Source: Streptomyces diacarni (lineage in GTDB: Bacteria; Actinomycetota; Actinomycetes; Streptomycetales; Streptomycetaceae). Taken from it: a stretch of DNA of 64,000 nucleotides. How positions within the stretch are numbered: the stretch's first letter is position 1; each line of letters begins with the position of its first letter. The stretch is from the NCBI RefSeq assembly GCF_003323715.1, contig NZ_QOIN01000046.1:372001-436000 (forward strand). The letters run 5' to 3'. A model generated the notes under the pieces. That model searched no databases. It saw only the letters and a list, made by a program, of their open reading frames with translations, and was not told the origin of the DNA. Both the position numbers and the translations under genes were made by a program. Below, in pieces: positions 40,097 through 51,278 of the stretch.

Positions 40097-40219
40097 GGTC
40101 ACCCTTCGCCCTCGGACAGCGCTCATGGCGGGGCAGGATCGCACCCCGGTTCGAACTGATCGTTTTGCAAGGTTGATTCCGGATCGGCGCGCTGTCCAGG
40201 GGTCCGGCATGATGAGCTC

Positions 40220-40684
40220 ATGTCCCGTCGCAAGGGCGCCCCCAGGGGCCGCCGCTCCGCCGCAACCTCCCGCCCCGTCGCCCAGGGGGCCGCGCCGCTC
40301 GCTCCCGGGGCCCCCTGCCCCTGCGGGCTCGCCGCCTACGGGGACTGCTGCGGGCCCTTCCACCGCGGCGCGTCGGCTCCCGCCACCGCCGAAGAGCTGA
40401 TGCGCTCGCGCTACGCGGCCTTCGCGGTGGGGGACGCCGCCTACCTGCGGCGCACCTGGCACCCCGAGACGCGCCCCGCGCGGCTGGACCCGGCAGGACC
40501 GGCACGGTGGACGGGGCTGGAGATCCTCGCCACCACGGGCGGCAGCGCGTTCCACAGCGAGGGCACGGTCACCTTCCGGGCCCACTGGGCGGACGGCGAC
40601 GGCACGTTCGGAGTGCAGGAGGAGCGCAGTCGGTTCGTTCGGGTGGAGGGGGCGTGGGTCTACCTGGACGGCGCCGTGGCCTGA
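40220..40684 (+). CDS. YchJ-like (UPF0225) SEC-C motif protein
   Basis: The 154-residue protein has the N-terminal zinc-binding SEC-C motif CPCG...YGDCCGPFHRG (residues ~33-50) and the YchJ core ELMRSRYAAFAVGDAAYLRRTWHPETRP is read across ~60-87, then GTVTFRAHW and FVRVEGAWVYLDG. It is an NTF2-like small protein of unknown function found widely in bacteria. The first ~30 residues are a basic extension. Stand-alone gene. Confidence 0.92.
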   Translation: MSRRKGAPRGRRSAATSRPVAQGAAPLAPGAPCPCGLAAYGDCCGPFHRGASAPATAEELMRSRYAAFAVGDAAYLRRTWHPETRPARLDPAGPARWTGLEILATTGGSAFHSEGTVTFRAHWADGDGTFGVQEERSRFVRVEGAWVYLDGAVA

Positions 40685-40727
40685 CGGAGTGTCAGGACAT
40701 GGCACCGGGGGTGCTTACTTAGGTGCC

Positions 40728-40744
40728 GTATACATCTGATATAC
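40728..40744. promoter_or_regulatory. GTATA-N7-TATAC operator-like site
   Basis: A perfect inverted repeat GTATA/TATAC in a locally A/T-rich segment lies eight bases before the ATG at 40752. Such sites suit PadR, GntR or MarR dimers. No regulator gene adjoins. Confidence 0.45.
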
Positions 40745-40751
40745 CGGTGGT

Positions 40752-40961
40752 ATGACCGAGCACGCATCAGCCGAGCTCGTCATCCGGGACGCCCGCCACG
40801 GGGCTCCTGCCACGACCACGCGCCGCGACAGCAGCCACAGCGGGTCCCCTCGGATGAGGGCTCTCACTCCTCACGCAGACCTCTCGGGCCATGCGGGCCA
40901 TCAGAGGCAGGTAGGCCCCTTGGGGCACGGGGGCCTCTCCGGGCCGGACGGCCGGACCTAG
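40752..40961 (+). pseudogene. Short ORF, possibly the 5' relic of a GNAT acetyltransferase gene
   Basis: After the operator-like site an ATG opens a 69-codon frame starting MTEHASAELVIRDARHGAPA. That opening resembles GNAT N-acetyltransferases, which often begin with a strand like xVxIRxARxxDxPA, but the rest has no acetyltransferase features and is rich in His, Gly and Arg. I read it as a truncated gene or a chance ORF. A GC hairpin (AGGCCCC...GGGGCCT, about 40912-40935) lies near its end. From here to 41144 no gene is visible. Confidence 0.3.
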
Positions 40962-41144
40962 CGCCCTCCCCGTCGGCGGTCCGAGCGCGCCGCCGACCCC
41001 GCTGCCCCGCGCGTCCTGGCGCCCGCCGCTCCGGCGGAGCGCGCCCGTGTGCGCGGCGGCGGCACGTCCACCGGTGGGCCCGGATTCCGCTCCCCGCCGC
41101 TTGCGGGCCGTCCGGTGTGCCCGATGCCGTCGTGGCGCGCGGCG

Positions 41145-41276
41145 TTACTCCGTGAGGTTGTCGGTCCACGGGTTCGGCGGCACGGCTCCGCCCGTACCGC
41201 GAGGCCGGTCGTCAGGATCGTCGCGGCGGAAATCCGCACCAAATGTCGCAGAGGTCTGAAACGTACCGATCTTCAT
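41145..41276 (-). CDS. Possible 43-residue peptide gene divergent from the CHC cassette
   Basis: An ATG at 41276 with AGGGCGG before it opens a 43-codon frame ending in TAA. The peptide begins MKIGTFQTSATFGADFRRDD and ends in PNPWTDNLTE. It starts 54 bases from the divergent start of the CoA-ligase fusion gene, and the shared gap is A/T-richer than its surroundings, as promoters are. Third-position GC is about 70 percent, below its neighbours. No precursor family that I know fits. It could be a small regulator, a peptide precursor or chance. Confidence 0.3.
   Translation of the reverse strand: MKIGTFQTSATFGADFRRDDPDDRPRGTGGAVPPNPWTDNLTE
41226..41237. promoter_or_regulatory. Small inverted repeat near the CHC cassette promoter
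   Basis: GCGGA-AA-TCCGC lies ~95 bases upstream of the cassette's first ATG, in the A/T-richer stretch 41226-41276. It may be an operator, though the arms are short. Confidence 0.25.
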
Positions 41277-41330
41277 CCGCCCTAGGCACGCCCGCCGTGC
41301 CGTGACAGACGGGTATGGGAAGCGCACCAT

Positions 41331-44398
<3,068 letters not shown>

Positions 44399-44402
<4 letters not shown>

Positions 44403-45592
44403 GTGAGCAGCACGGCACGCAGCCGGCACAGCAGGGCGTGGGGCCCGCGCAGTACGAGCGGCTGCGCCAGAAGGCCACCGCGTGGGTGAGGGGCCCCGGC
44501 GAGGAGTGGGCCGCGCGCATCGAGGCCACCGGCCAGGTGCCCGAACAGCTGTGGGCCGAACTGCGCGAAGAGGGCTTCCTGCGCATGGCCGCGCCCCGCT
44601 CCTACGGCGGCCACGGGCTCTCCTTCACCCAGTGGATGGGTCTGATGGAGATCTTCTCCCGCTCGCACGGCTCCCTGAGGATGATCGTCCACGTCGTCAA
44701 CGGCATCTGGCGCGCCATGGACCCCTTCGCCTCCGACGAGCAGCGCAAGAAGTTCGTCCTGCCCGCCATCGAGGGCGACATCAAGATCGCGTTCACCCTC
44801 ACCGAGCCGGGCAACGGCACCGGAGCCGACATCACCACCTCCGTCGTCCGCGACGGCGACACCTACCGCCTCACCGGCGACAAGCACCTGATCACCTTCG
44901 GAGTGCGCTGCGACTACTACCTGCTCGCCGCGCGCGTGGAGGGCTCCACGGGACACGAGGGCACCGTATCGCTGCTGGTGCCCCGCGACGCCGCAGGTGT
45001 CCACGTCGAGGACACCTCCCAGACCATGGGCGTGACCGGCACCGACCACGCCACCCTCCGCTTCGAGCGCACCCCCGTGCCGGTCGCCAACCGGCTCGGC
45101 AAGGAAGGCGAGGGGCTCGACGTCGCGCTCGGCGGCTTCCTGACGCCCTCGCGGATCTCGGTCGGCATGAGCTGCGTCGGCCTGGCACAGCGCGCCCAGG
45201 AACTCGCCCTCGACTACGCCGAGCGCCGCCACACCTTCGGCAAGAAGCTCAGCAGGCGGCAGGCCGTCCAGTTCATGCTCGCCGAGAACGCCGCCGACAT
45301 CGAGGCCGCCAAGCAGCTGGTGATGCACGCCGCACGCACCTTCGAGGAGGGCGGCGAGGACGCCTCCATGCTCTCTTCCATGGCCAAGATGACCGCCGTT
45401 TCCATGCTGACCCGCGTCACCGACAACGCGCTCCAGGTGCACGGTGGCCTCGGCTACTGGAAGACCAGCCCCATCGAACGCGTCTACCGCGACGCGCGCG
45501 CCCAGCGCTTCGAAGAGGGCACCAACGAGATCCAGAAGACCGTCGTCTTCCGCGAACTGCTGCGCGCACACACTAAGGGAGGGAACCCGTGA
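44399..45592 (+). CDS. Acyl-CoA dehydrogenase of the CHC-CoA cassette (AnsL/PlmL type)
   Basis: The 397-residue flavoprotein begins at GTG 44399, overlapping the previous stop by four bases. ACAD signatures: IAFTLTEPGNGTGADITTSV (FAD/substrate loop), VTGTDHATLRFERTPVP, RISVGMSCVGLAQRAQELAL, YAERRHTFGKKLSRRQAVQF, and ALQVHGGLGYWKTSPIERVY with the catalytic Glu in FEEGTNEIQ. In the CHC pathway a dehydrogenase of this family is expected to act on a ring acyl-CoA. The tight overlap with the ligase and the SDR supports one pathway. An ordinary beta-oxidation role is the alternative. Confidence 0.88.
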
Positions 45593-46416
45593 CCGACACC
45601 GAGACCCCGAAGGTCGCACTCATCACCGGAGCCTCGCGAGGCATCGGCCGCGAGCTGGCGCTGACGCTGGCCCGGCGCGAGGGCGCCACCATCGCCGTCA
45701 ACTACAAGAAGAACGCCGACCTCGCCGAGAAGACCGTCGCCGACATCGCCTCCCTCGGCGGCAGCGGCTTCGCCGTCCAGGCCGACGTGGAGACCCCCGA
45801 GGGCGTCACCGCGCTCTTCGACGAGGTCGCCAGGCGCTGCGGGCGGCTCGACTGGTTCGTCTCCAACGCGGCGGCCAGCGCGTTCAAGAACATCGTCGAC
45901 CTCAAGCCCCACCACCTCGACCGCTCCTACGCCATGAACCTGCGGCCCTTCGTGCTCGGTGCACAGGAGGCCGTCAAGCTGATGGACGACGGCGGCCGCA
46001 TCGTGACGCTGTCCTCCTACGGGTCCGGCCACGCCTACCCCACCTACGCGGCCCTCGGCGGGATGAAGGCCGCCCTCGAGGCGTGGGTGCGCTACATGGC
46101 GCTGGAGTTCGCGCCCTACGGCATCAACGTCAACGCGGTCAACGGCGGGCTGATCGACTCCGACTCGCTGGAGTTCTTCTACGACGTCCCCGGCATGCCC
46201 GAGATGAGCACCGTCCTCGACCGCATTCCCAAGGGCCGCCCCGGCACCGCGGGTGAGGTCGCCGACGTGCTGGCCTTCCTGCTGGCGCCCGAGTCGGAGT
46301 ACATCACGGGGCAGACGCTCGTCGTCGACGGCGGACTCAGCGCCGTCGCACCGCCCTTCTTCGCCGACGCGGGAGGCGAACTGCGCCTCCCGCCCCGCCC
46401 GCAGCGCCCCGCATGA
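45589..46416 (+). CDS. chcA: ChcA-like 1-cyclohexenylcarbonyl-CoA reductase (SDR enoyl reductase)
   Basis: The 275-residue SDR starts at GTG 45589 within the previous stop. It has ITGASRGIGREL (cofactor), SNAAASAF (NAG variant), LSSYGSGHAYPTYAALGGMK and INVNAVNGGLIDSDSLEFF. Tyr153 and Lys160 are spaced Y-x6-K, as in FabL-type enoyl reductases, not Y-x3-K of classical SDRs; the NAVNGGLIDSDSL segment is also FabL-like. This agrees with ChcA, the SDR-fold enoyl reductase that saturates cyclohexenylcarbonyl-CoA double bonds in ansatrienin/phoslactomycin starter synthesis. Gene order ligase-ACAD-SDR-dienoyl reductase also matches. The symbol rests on motif and context. Confidence 0.78.
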   Translation: MTDTETPKVALITGASRGIGRELALTLARREGATIAVNYKKNADLAEKTVADIASLGGSGFAVQADVETPEGVTALFDEVARRCGRLDWFVSNAAASAFKNIVDLKPHHLDRSYAMNLRPFVLGAQEAVKLMDDGGRIVTLSSYGSGHAYPTYAALGGMKAALEAWVRYMALEFAPYGINVNAVNGGLIDSDSLEFFYDVPGMPEMSTVLDRIPKGRPGTAGEVADVLAFLLAPESEYITGQTLVVDGGLSAVAPPFFADAGGELRLPPRPQRPA

Positions 46417-46553
46417 CCGACCGCGCCCCCGCGGCGGCCTGGACGGCCGACCGCGCCCCGCAGCGGTCCGCATGACGGCCCGCCGGGCGCCCGCCCACCC
46501 CCTCCGGCAGGCGCCCGGCGCGGCCCAGCACGCACCACACCGAGGAGTCCCGC
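46417..46553 (+). promoter_or_regulatory. Intercistronic gap with 11-bp hairpin and short duplications
   Basis: Between the SDR and the flavoprotein gene lie an inverted repeat (46481-46491 with 46510-46520, perfect 11 bases) and a 13-base direct repeat CCGACCGCGCCCC (near 46418 and 46447); the chcA-terminal GCAGCG..CCGCATGAC phrase also reappears about 60 bases later. It is the only real gap between the first four genes, so it may be an attenuator or processing site. Confidence 0.45.
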
Positions 46554-48593
46554 GTGTTCACCCACGTCACTCGGCCCGGCGCCATCGGCTCGCTCCGGGT
46601 CGCGAACCGCCTGGTCATGGGGGCGATGCACCTCAACCTGGAGAACCTGGACGACGGAGGCGCCGCACTGGCGGCCTTCTACGCGGCACGGGCCCGCGGC
46701 GGAGCCGGACTCATCATCACCGGCGGCTCGGCCGTCAGCACCGTCGCCGCCGGCGGCCCCGGCTACAGCCACGTCAACGACCCCGCGCACCACCCCGTGC
46801 TGCGCCGCACCGCCGACGCCGTGCACGAGGAGGGCGGAAAGATCGCCCTCCAGCTCTTCCACGCGGGACGCTACGCCCTCACGGGCGCGAGCGGCCCGGC
46901 ACCCGTCGCGCCGTCGGCAGTGCACAGCCGCTTCTCGCGGACCACGCCCCGCGCGCTGACCGAGACCGAAATCGGCGAAACAGTCCGCGACTTCGCCAGC
47001 GGTGCGGCCACCGCGCGCGACCTCGGCTACGACGCCGTCGAGGTGATGGCCTCCGAGGGCTACCTGATCAACCAGTTCCTCTCGCCCGTCACCAACCTGC
47101 GCGACGACGCGTGGGGCGGCGACGCCGCACGCCGCCGCCGCTTCCCGCTCGAGGTGCTGCACGCCGTACGCGAGGCGGCCGGCGACGGCTTCCCCGTGCT
47201 CTTCCGCATCTCCGGGGCCGACCTGGTCCCCGGCAGCAGCACCCAGGAGGAGACCGAAGCGCTCGCCGTCGCCCTGGCCCAAGGCGGCGCCGCCGCCCTC
47301 GACATCGGCGTCGGCTGGCACGAGTCGCGCGTCCCCACCGTGCAATCCGCCGTGCCGCCCGGCACCTGGGCCCCCTACGCCGAGGCCGTGAAGAAGGCGC
47401 TGTGCGCGGCCGGGTACGCGGACGTGCCCGTCATCGCCTCCAACCGGGTGGTCGGGCTCGACCAGGCCGAGAGCCTGCTGCGCGGCGGCGGCATCGACCA
47501 CGTCTCCATGGCCAGGCCCCTCCTGGCCGACCCGGACCTGCCGGCCAAGTGGACCGCGGGGCGCAGCGCGCTCGTCAACGTCTGCCTCGCCTGCAACGAA
47601 GCCTGCATCGACCGCTCGTTCGGCACCGAACGCGTCTCCTGCCTGGTCAATCCGCGCGCCGGACACGAACGGGAATTCCCCGAGCAGCCCGGGACCCACC
47701 CGCCCCGCTCCTTCGCCGTCATCGGCGGCGGCCCCGCGGGGCTGGAGGCCGCACGCGCGCTCGCCGCGCTCGGCCACCGCGTCGACCTCTTCGAGGAGGA
47801 CGAGCAGCTCGGCGGGCAGTTCCGCCTCGCCCGGCAGGTCCCCGGCAAGGAGGACTTCGCCGCCACCGTCCGCTACTTCACGGCCGAACTCGCCCGGCTG
47901 GGCGTACGCGTGCACCTCGGGCGGCGACTCGGCCTGGGCGACGTCGGACTCCTGCGCCGCTTCGACGGGGCCGTCCTGGCCACCGGCGTCCAGCCCAGGC
48001 TCCCCGACATCCCCGGCTGGCCCCTCCTGCACACCCTCACCTACCCCGAGGCCTTCGCCCGCCCCGAAACCCTGGGCGAACGCGTCGTCCTCCTGGGCGG
48101 CGGCGGCATCGCGATGGACCTCGCGCACCTGCTCACCGGAGAGCGGACGCCCGCGACCCCGCAGGCGTTCTACGCCGCGTACGGCCTCGGTGAGGGCCCC
48201 GCCCCCGAGGCCCCCACGGCGCGGCACCGGCTGACGCTCGTCAGGCGCGGCCCCCGGATCGGCGCGGGGACCGGGCCCAGCACCCGCTGGGTCGTCCTGT
48301 CCGCGCTGCGGGCCCACGGCGTCGAAATGGTGACCGGCGTCGGATACCGCGAGATCACCAGGGAAGGCGTGGTGGTCCGGGGCGCCGACGGAGCCGAGCG
48401 ACTGCTCCCCGCCGACTCGGTGGTGTGCGCCACCGGGCAGGAGCCCGAGCGCGCGGCCGTGCACGCGCTGCGGGCCGCCGGCGTCCCCTTCGAGGCCGTC
48501 GGCGGCGCACGCGACGCGGCCGGGGTCAACGCGGTGCGCGCCACCGCCGAAGGCCTGGCAGCCGCCCACCGGCTGGGTACCGCGACCGTGTGA
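46554..48593 (+). CDS. 2,4-dienoyl-CoA-reductase-type flavoprotein (OYE barrel + FeS + NAD(P) domain)
   Basis: The 679-residue protein starts at GTG 46554 behind CGAGGAG. An Old-Yellow-Enzyme TIM barrel occupies ~1-340 (LVMGAMHLNLE, FHAGRYALTG, GYDAVEVMASEGYLINQFLS). Cysteines for a 4Fe-4S cluster are in CLACNEAC...SCLVNPRAG (~344-365). Then comes an FAD fold, AVIGGGPAGLEAARALAALG (~387), and an NAD(P) fold, VVLLGGGGIAMDLAHLL. This is the FadH layout, reducing conjugated dienoyl-CoA. In the CHC cassette (AnsM/PlmM position) it would reduce ring dienes formed after dehydration. An ordinary fatty-acid role is possible, but the neighbours argue for the ring pathway. Confidence 0.85.
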   Translation: MFTHVTRPGAIGSLRVANRLVMGAMHLNLENLDDGGAALAAFYAARARGGAGLIITGGSAVSTVAAGGPGYSHVNDPAHHPVLRRTADAVHEEGGKIALQLFHAGRYALTGASGPAPVAPSAVHSRFSRTTPRALTETEIGETVRDFASGAATARDLGYDAVEVMASEGYLINQFLSPVTNLRDDAWGGDAARRRRFPLEVLHAVREAAGDGFPVLFRISGADLVPGSSTQEETEALAVALAQGGAAALDIGVGWHESRVPTVQSAVPPGTWAPYAEAVKKALCAAGYADVPVIASNRVVGLDQAESLLRGGGIDHVSMARPLLADPDLPAKWTAGRSALVNVCLACNEACIDRSFGTERVSCLVNPRAGHEREFPEQPGTHPPRSFAVIGGGPAGLEAARALAALGHRVDLFEEDEQLGGQFRLARQVPGKEDFAATVRYFTAELARLGVRVHLGRRLGLGDVGLLRRFDGAVLATGVQPRLPDIPGWPLLHTLTYPEAFARPETLGERVVLLGGGGIAMDLAHLLTGERTPATPQAFYAAYGLGEGPAPEAPTARHRLTLVRRGPRIGAGTGPSTRWVVLSALRAHGVEMVTGVGYREITREGVVVRGADGAERLLPADSVVCATGQEPERAAVHALRAAGVPFEAVGGARDAAGVNAVRATAEGLAAAHRLGTATV

Positions 48594-48691
48594 AGCCCCG
48601 CCCGTCCCCTCCCTCCCGTCCCCGGGGCTTCGCCCCCGAACCCCGTCCGTCCCCCCGCAACCGCAACCGCAACCGCGACGAAAGCAGCAGC

Positions 48692-49963
48692 GTGACCGTG
48701 TCCCACCACCCCGCAGAACCCGCCGTGGTCGTCACCGGCATCGGCGCCCTCACCCCCGTCGGCAACGACAGGGAGACCAGCTGGGAGGCGCTGCTGGCCG
48801 GCAGATCCGGCGTGGCCGAGATCTCCCGCTTCGACGCGCGCGACCTTCCCACCCGCATCGCCGCCGAGGTCAAGGACTTCCGCCCCGAAGAGCACTTCGA
48901 CCGCAAGCGCCTCCGCCGCTCCGAGCGCTTCTCGCAGTACGCCGTCGTCGCGGCGCGGGAAGCCGCACGGGACGCCTCGCTGGCCGTGGACGGCGATCCG
49001 GACGCCCGCGTCGGCGTCCAGATCAACAACGCGGTGGCCGGCTTCCCCGGCATCGAGGCGGCGACCGACCAGCGGCACGAGGACCCGCGCAAGGTCAGCC
49101 CCTACTTCGTCTCCTCCGTGATCCCGAACATGCCCGCCTGCGAGGTCGCCATCGACCTGGGCGCCCACGGCCCCGTCAACGCCTCGGCCCTCGCCTGCGC
49201 CAGCGGCATCCACGCGCTGCTGGAGGCGCGCCGCACCATCCTGGCGGGCGAGGCCGACGTCGTGGTGGCCGGCGGCACCGACTCGGCCCTCACCCCCGTC
49301 ATGTTCACCGGGCTGAGCACCATGGGCGCGCTCTCCACCCGCAACGACGCGCCCGAGCGGGCGAGCCGGCCGTTCGACGCGGAGCGCGACGGGTTCGTCT
49401 TCGGCGAGGGCGCCGTCGTCTTCGTCGTCGAGTCCGCCGCGCACGCGGCGGCCCGGGGCGCGCGGCCCTACCTGGAGATCGCAGGTGGCGCCCTCACCTC
49501 GGACGCCTTCCACGTCAGCGCACCGCACCCCTCGGGCGAGCACGCGGCCACCGCGATGCGGCGGGCCCTGGCCACGGCGCACACCGCCCCCGGCGAGGTG
49601 GACTACATCTGTGCGCACGGCACCGCGACGCGGATCAACGACCGGCTGGAGACCCAGGCCGTGCGGTCCGTCTTCGGCGAGGCGGCGGACGGGCTGCTGG
49701 TCAGCTCGCCCAAGTCCATGGTCGGACACATGATCGGGGCCGCCGGAGCGCTCTCCGCGATGGTCGCGGCGCTGGCCGTGCGGGACGGTGCGGTGCCGCC
49801 GACCATCAATCTGGACACCCCCGACCCCGAGTGCGACCTCGACCACGTCCCGCACACCGCGCGCAAGACCGACGTGCGCACCGCCGTGGTCAACGCCTTC
49901 GGGTTCGGCGGCCAGAACGTCGTGGCCGTGCTCCGGGCGCCGCGGGGCGCGCGGCATCCCTAG
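48692..49963 (+). CDS. FabF-type beta-ketoacyl synthase next to the CHC cassette
   Basis: The 423-residue condensing enzyme starts at GTG 48692 with GAAAG upstream. The thiolase-fold triad is complete: Cys169 in ALACASGIHALLEA, His309 in CAHGTATRIND, His346 in MVGHMIGAAGAL, and the C-terminal NAFGFGGQNVV glycine loop is present. It is of KAS II type, normally elongating acyl-ACP, not FabH type, which would use an acyl-CoA primer. It follows the dienoyl reductase by 98 bases on the same strand, yet no ACP, malonyltransferase or ketoreductase gene adjoins. It may extend or condense a CHC-derived chain; a primary role in fatty-acid synthesis cannot be excluded. Confidence 0.88.
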   Translation: MTVSHHPAEPAVVVTGIGALTPVGNDRETSWEALLAGRSGVAEISRFDARDLPTRIAAEVKDFRPEEHFDRKRLRRSERFSQYAVVAAREAARDASLAVDGDPDARVGVQINNAVAGFPGIEAATDQRHEDPRKVSPYFVSSVIPNMPACEVAIDLGAHGPVNASALACASGIHALLEARRTILAGEADVVVAGGTDSALTPVMFTGLSTMGALSTRNDAPERASRPFDAERDGFVFGEGAVVFVVESAAHAAARGARPYLEIAGGALTSDAFHVSAPHPSGEHAATAMRRALATAHTAPGEVDYICAHGTATRINDRLETQAVRSVFGEAADGLLVSSPKSMVGHMIGAAGALSAMVAALAVRDGAVPPTINLDTPDPECDLDHVPHTARKTDVRTAVVNAFGFGGQNVVAVLRAPRGARHP

Positions 49964-50024
49964 GGCCTCTCGTTGGGATCTTGCTGGGCTCGCCGGGCCC
50001 CGTGGGGGCGGACCGCCCGGCGCC

Positions 50025-51227
50025 TCACTCCGGCGAGTCCTCCAGCACCCTGAATTCGAGGCCCGCGCGGACCAGCCGGGCGGTGAGCGCCTCGCCCATG
50101 GCGACCGACGTCGTCACCTGGCCCGCCGTGGGCGGCAGGTCGTCGTGGGCCAGGCACAGGGCCGCCTCGGCGAGCATCGTGGCCGTCTCGTCGTAGCCGG
50201 GATCGCCGCCCGCGACCTCGGTGACGACGCGGCGGCCGCCGCCCCGCCCCACGAACCGCACCGAGAACCAGCTGCGGGCCCTGCGCGCCTCGTCGGGGCC
50301 CTGTCCCGGAGCCAGCCGTGCGGACAGGAAGCGCCGCAGCGCGGGCAGTTGGGCGGCGGCGAAGAGCCCGCCCGCGCCCGCGAGGCCGCCCGCGACCAGC
50401 GGCAGCCGCTTGACGGCGGCGTGGTGGCGGTAGGTGAAGACGGGCCCGTACCTCTCCAGCGCGGCGGCCGAACGGCCGACGATCTGCGGGTCGAGGGTGG
50501 GCAGCGGTACCGCCCACACGCCCAGCTCCTCGTCGCGGCGCACGGTGCCCGTCGGCGTGCGGATGACGCGGTGCGCCGGGCGCGGGTCGGCGGCGCGGCG
50601 GGCCTTGGCGGCGCGGGCCATCCGGTCGACGCGCGCGAAGGCGAGCAGGGTGCTCGCCAACGTGCCGCCGGAGATCATGGCGTTGGAACGTACGAACCCG
50701 TCAACGCTGAGCGGTACGTTCTCGGGCAGTTGTTCGACGGTGAAACGCACCCCCAGGTCGTGGGGGACGGAGTCGAAGCCGCAGGCGTGCACGAGCCGCG
50801 CCCCGGTCTCCTCGGCGCGGGAGTGGTGCCGCAGATACATCAGGTCCACGAACTCCGGCTCGCCCGACAGGTCCAGGTAGTCGGTGCCGGCCTCGGCGCA
50901 GGCGGCGACCAGCCGGGTCCCGTAGCGGATGTAGGGACCCACGGTGCTGGCGACCACGCGGGCGCGGGCGGCGAGGTCCGCCACGGAACCCGCGTCGGCC
51001 GCGTCGGCGGTGACCAGGGGGACGTCGGCCGCGGCGGGATGGTCGGCGGCCAGCCGCGCGCGCAGGGCCGCGAGCTTGTCGCGGCTGCGTCCCGCCAGCG
51101 CCCAGCGGCACCCCTCGGGCGCGTGCGCGGCCAGGTGGCGTGCCGTCAGCTCTCCCACGAACCCGGTGGCCCCGAACAGGACGATGTCGAACTCCCGCGC
51201 CCCGCGCTCAGCTGTCCCAGTCTCCAC
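50025..51227 (-). CDS. Saccharopine-dehydrogenase-like (trans-acting enoyl reductase family) oxidoreductase
   Basis: The 400-residue protein has IVLFGATGFVGELTARHLA (NAD(P) loop, residues ~15-33), ALAGRSRDKLAAL, VASTVGPYIRYG, YLDLSGEPEFV and HACGFDSVPHDLG. These are the marks of the family that includes the mycobacterial trans-acting enoyl reductase of phthiocerol synthesis and human SCCPDH. A hydrophobic segment at ~295-325 (LVAGGLAGAGGLFAAAQLP) suggests membrane contact. GTG start at 51227. Convergent with the ketosynthase gene with 61 bases between stops, so any link to the cassette is only by proximity. Confidence 0.87.
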   Translation of the reverse strand: METGTAERGAREFDIVLFGATGFVGELTARHLAAHAPEGCRWALAGRSRDKLAALRARLAADHPAAADVPLVTADAADAGSVADLAARARVVASTVGPYIRYGTRLVAACAEAGTDYLDLSGEPEFVDLMYLRHHSRAEETGARLVHACGFDSVPHDLGVRFTVEQLPENVPLSVDGFVRSNAMISGGTLASTLLAFARVDRMARAAKARRAADPRPAHRVIRTPTGTVRRDEELGVWAVPLPTLDPQIVGRSAAALERYGPVFTYRHHAAVKRLPLVAGGLAGAGGLFAAAQLPALRRFLSARLAPGQGPDEARRARSWFSVRFVGRGGGRRVVTEVAGGDPGYDETATMLAEAALCLAHDDLPPTAGQVTTSVAMGEALTARLVRAGLEFRVLEDSPE

Positions 51228-51278
51228 GGCGATCTCCTCCGGACGAGCGTCTCTTACCGATCAGTAGGGTGCCGTCCC

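Noticed and set aside
41145..41276. Lasso-peptide precursor
   Set aside because: No Asp/Glu at ring positions 7-9 after a Gly, no leader motif, and no cyclase or B-protein genes nearby.
46179..48569. A 796-codon frame antisense to the dienoyl reductase
   Set aside because: The sense protein has OYE, FeS and FAD motifs; the antisense has none.
49964..50024. Including the saccharopine-dehydrogenase-like gene in the CHC operon
   Set aside because: It is transcribed convergently from its own start, so it is at most a neighbour.
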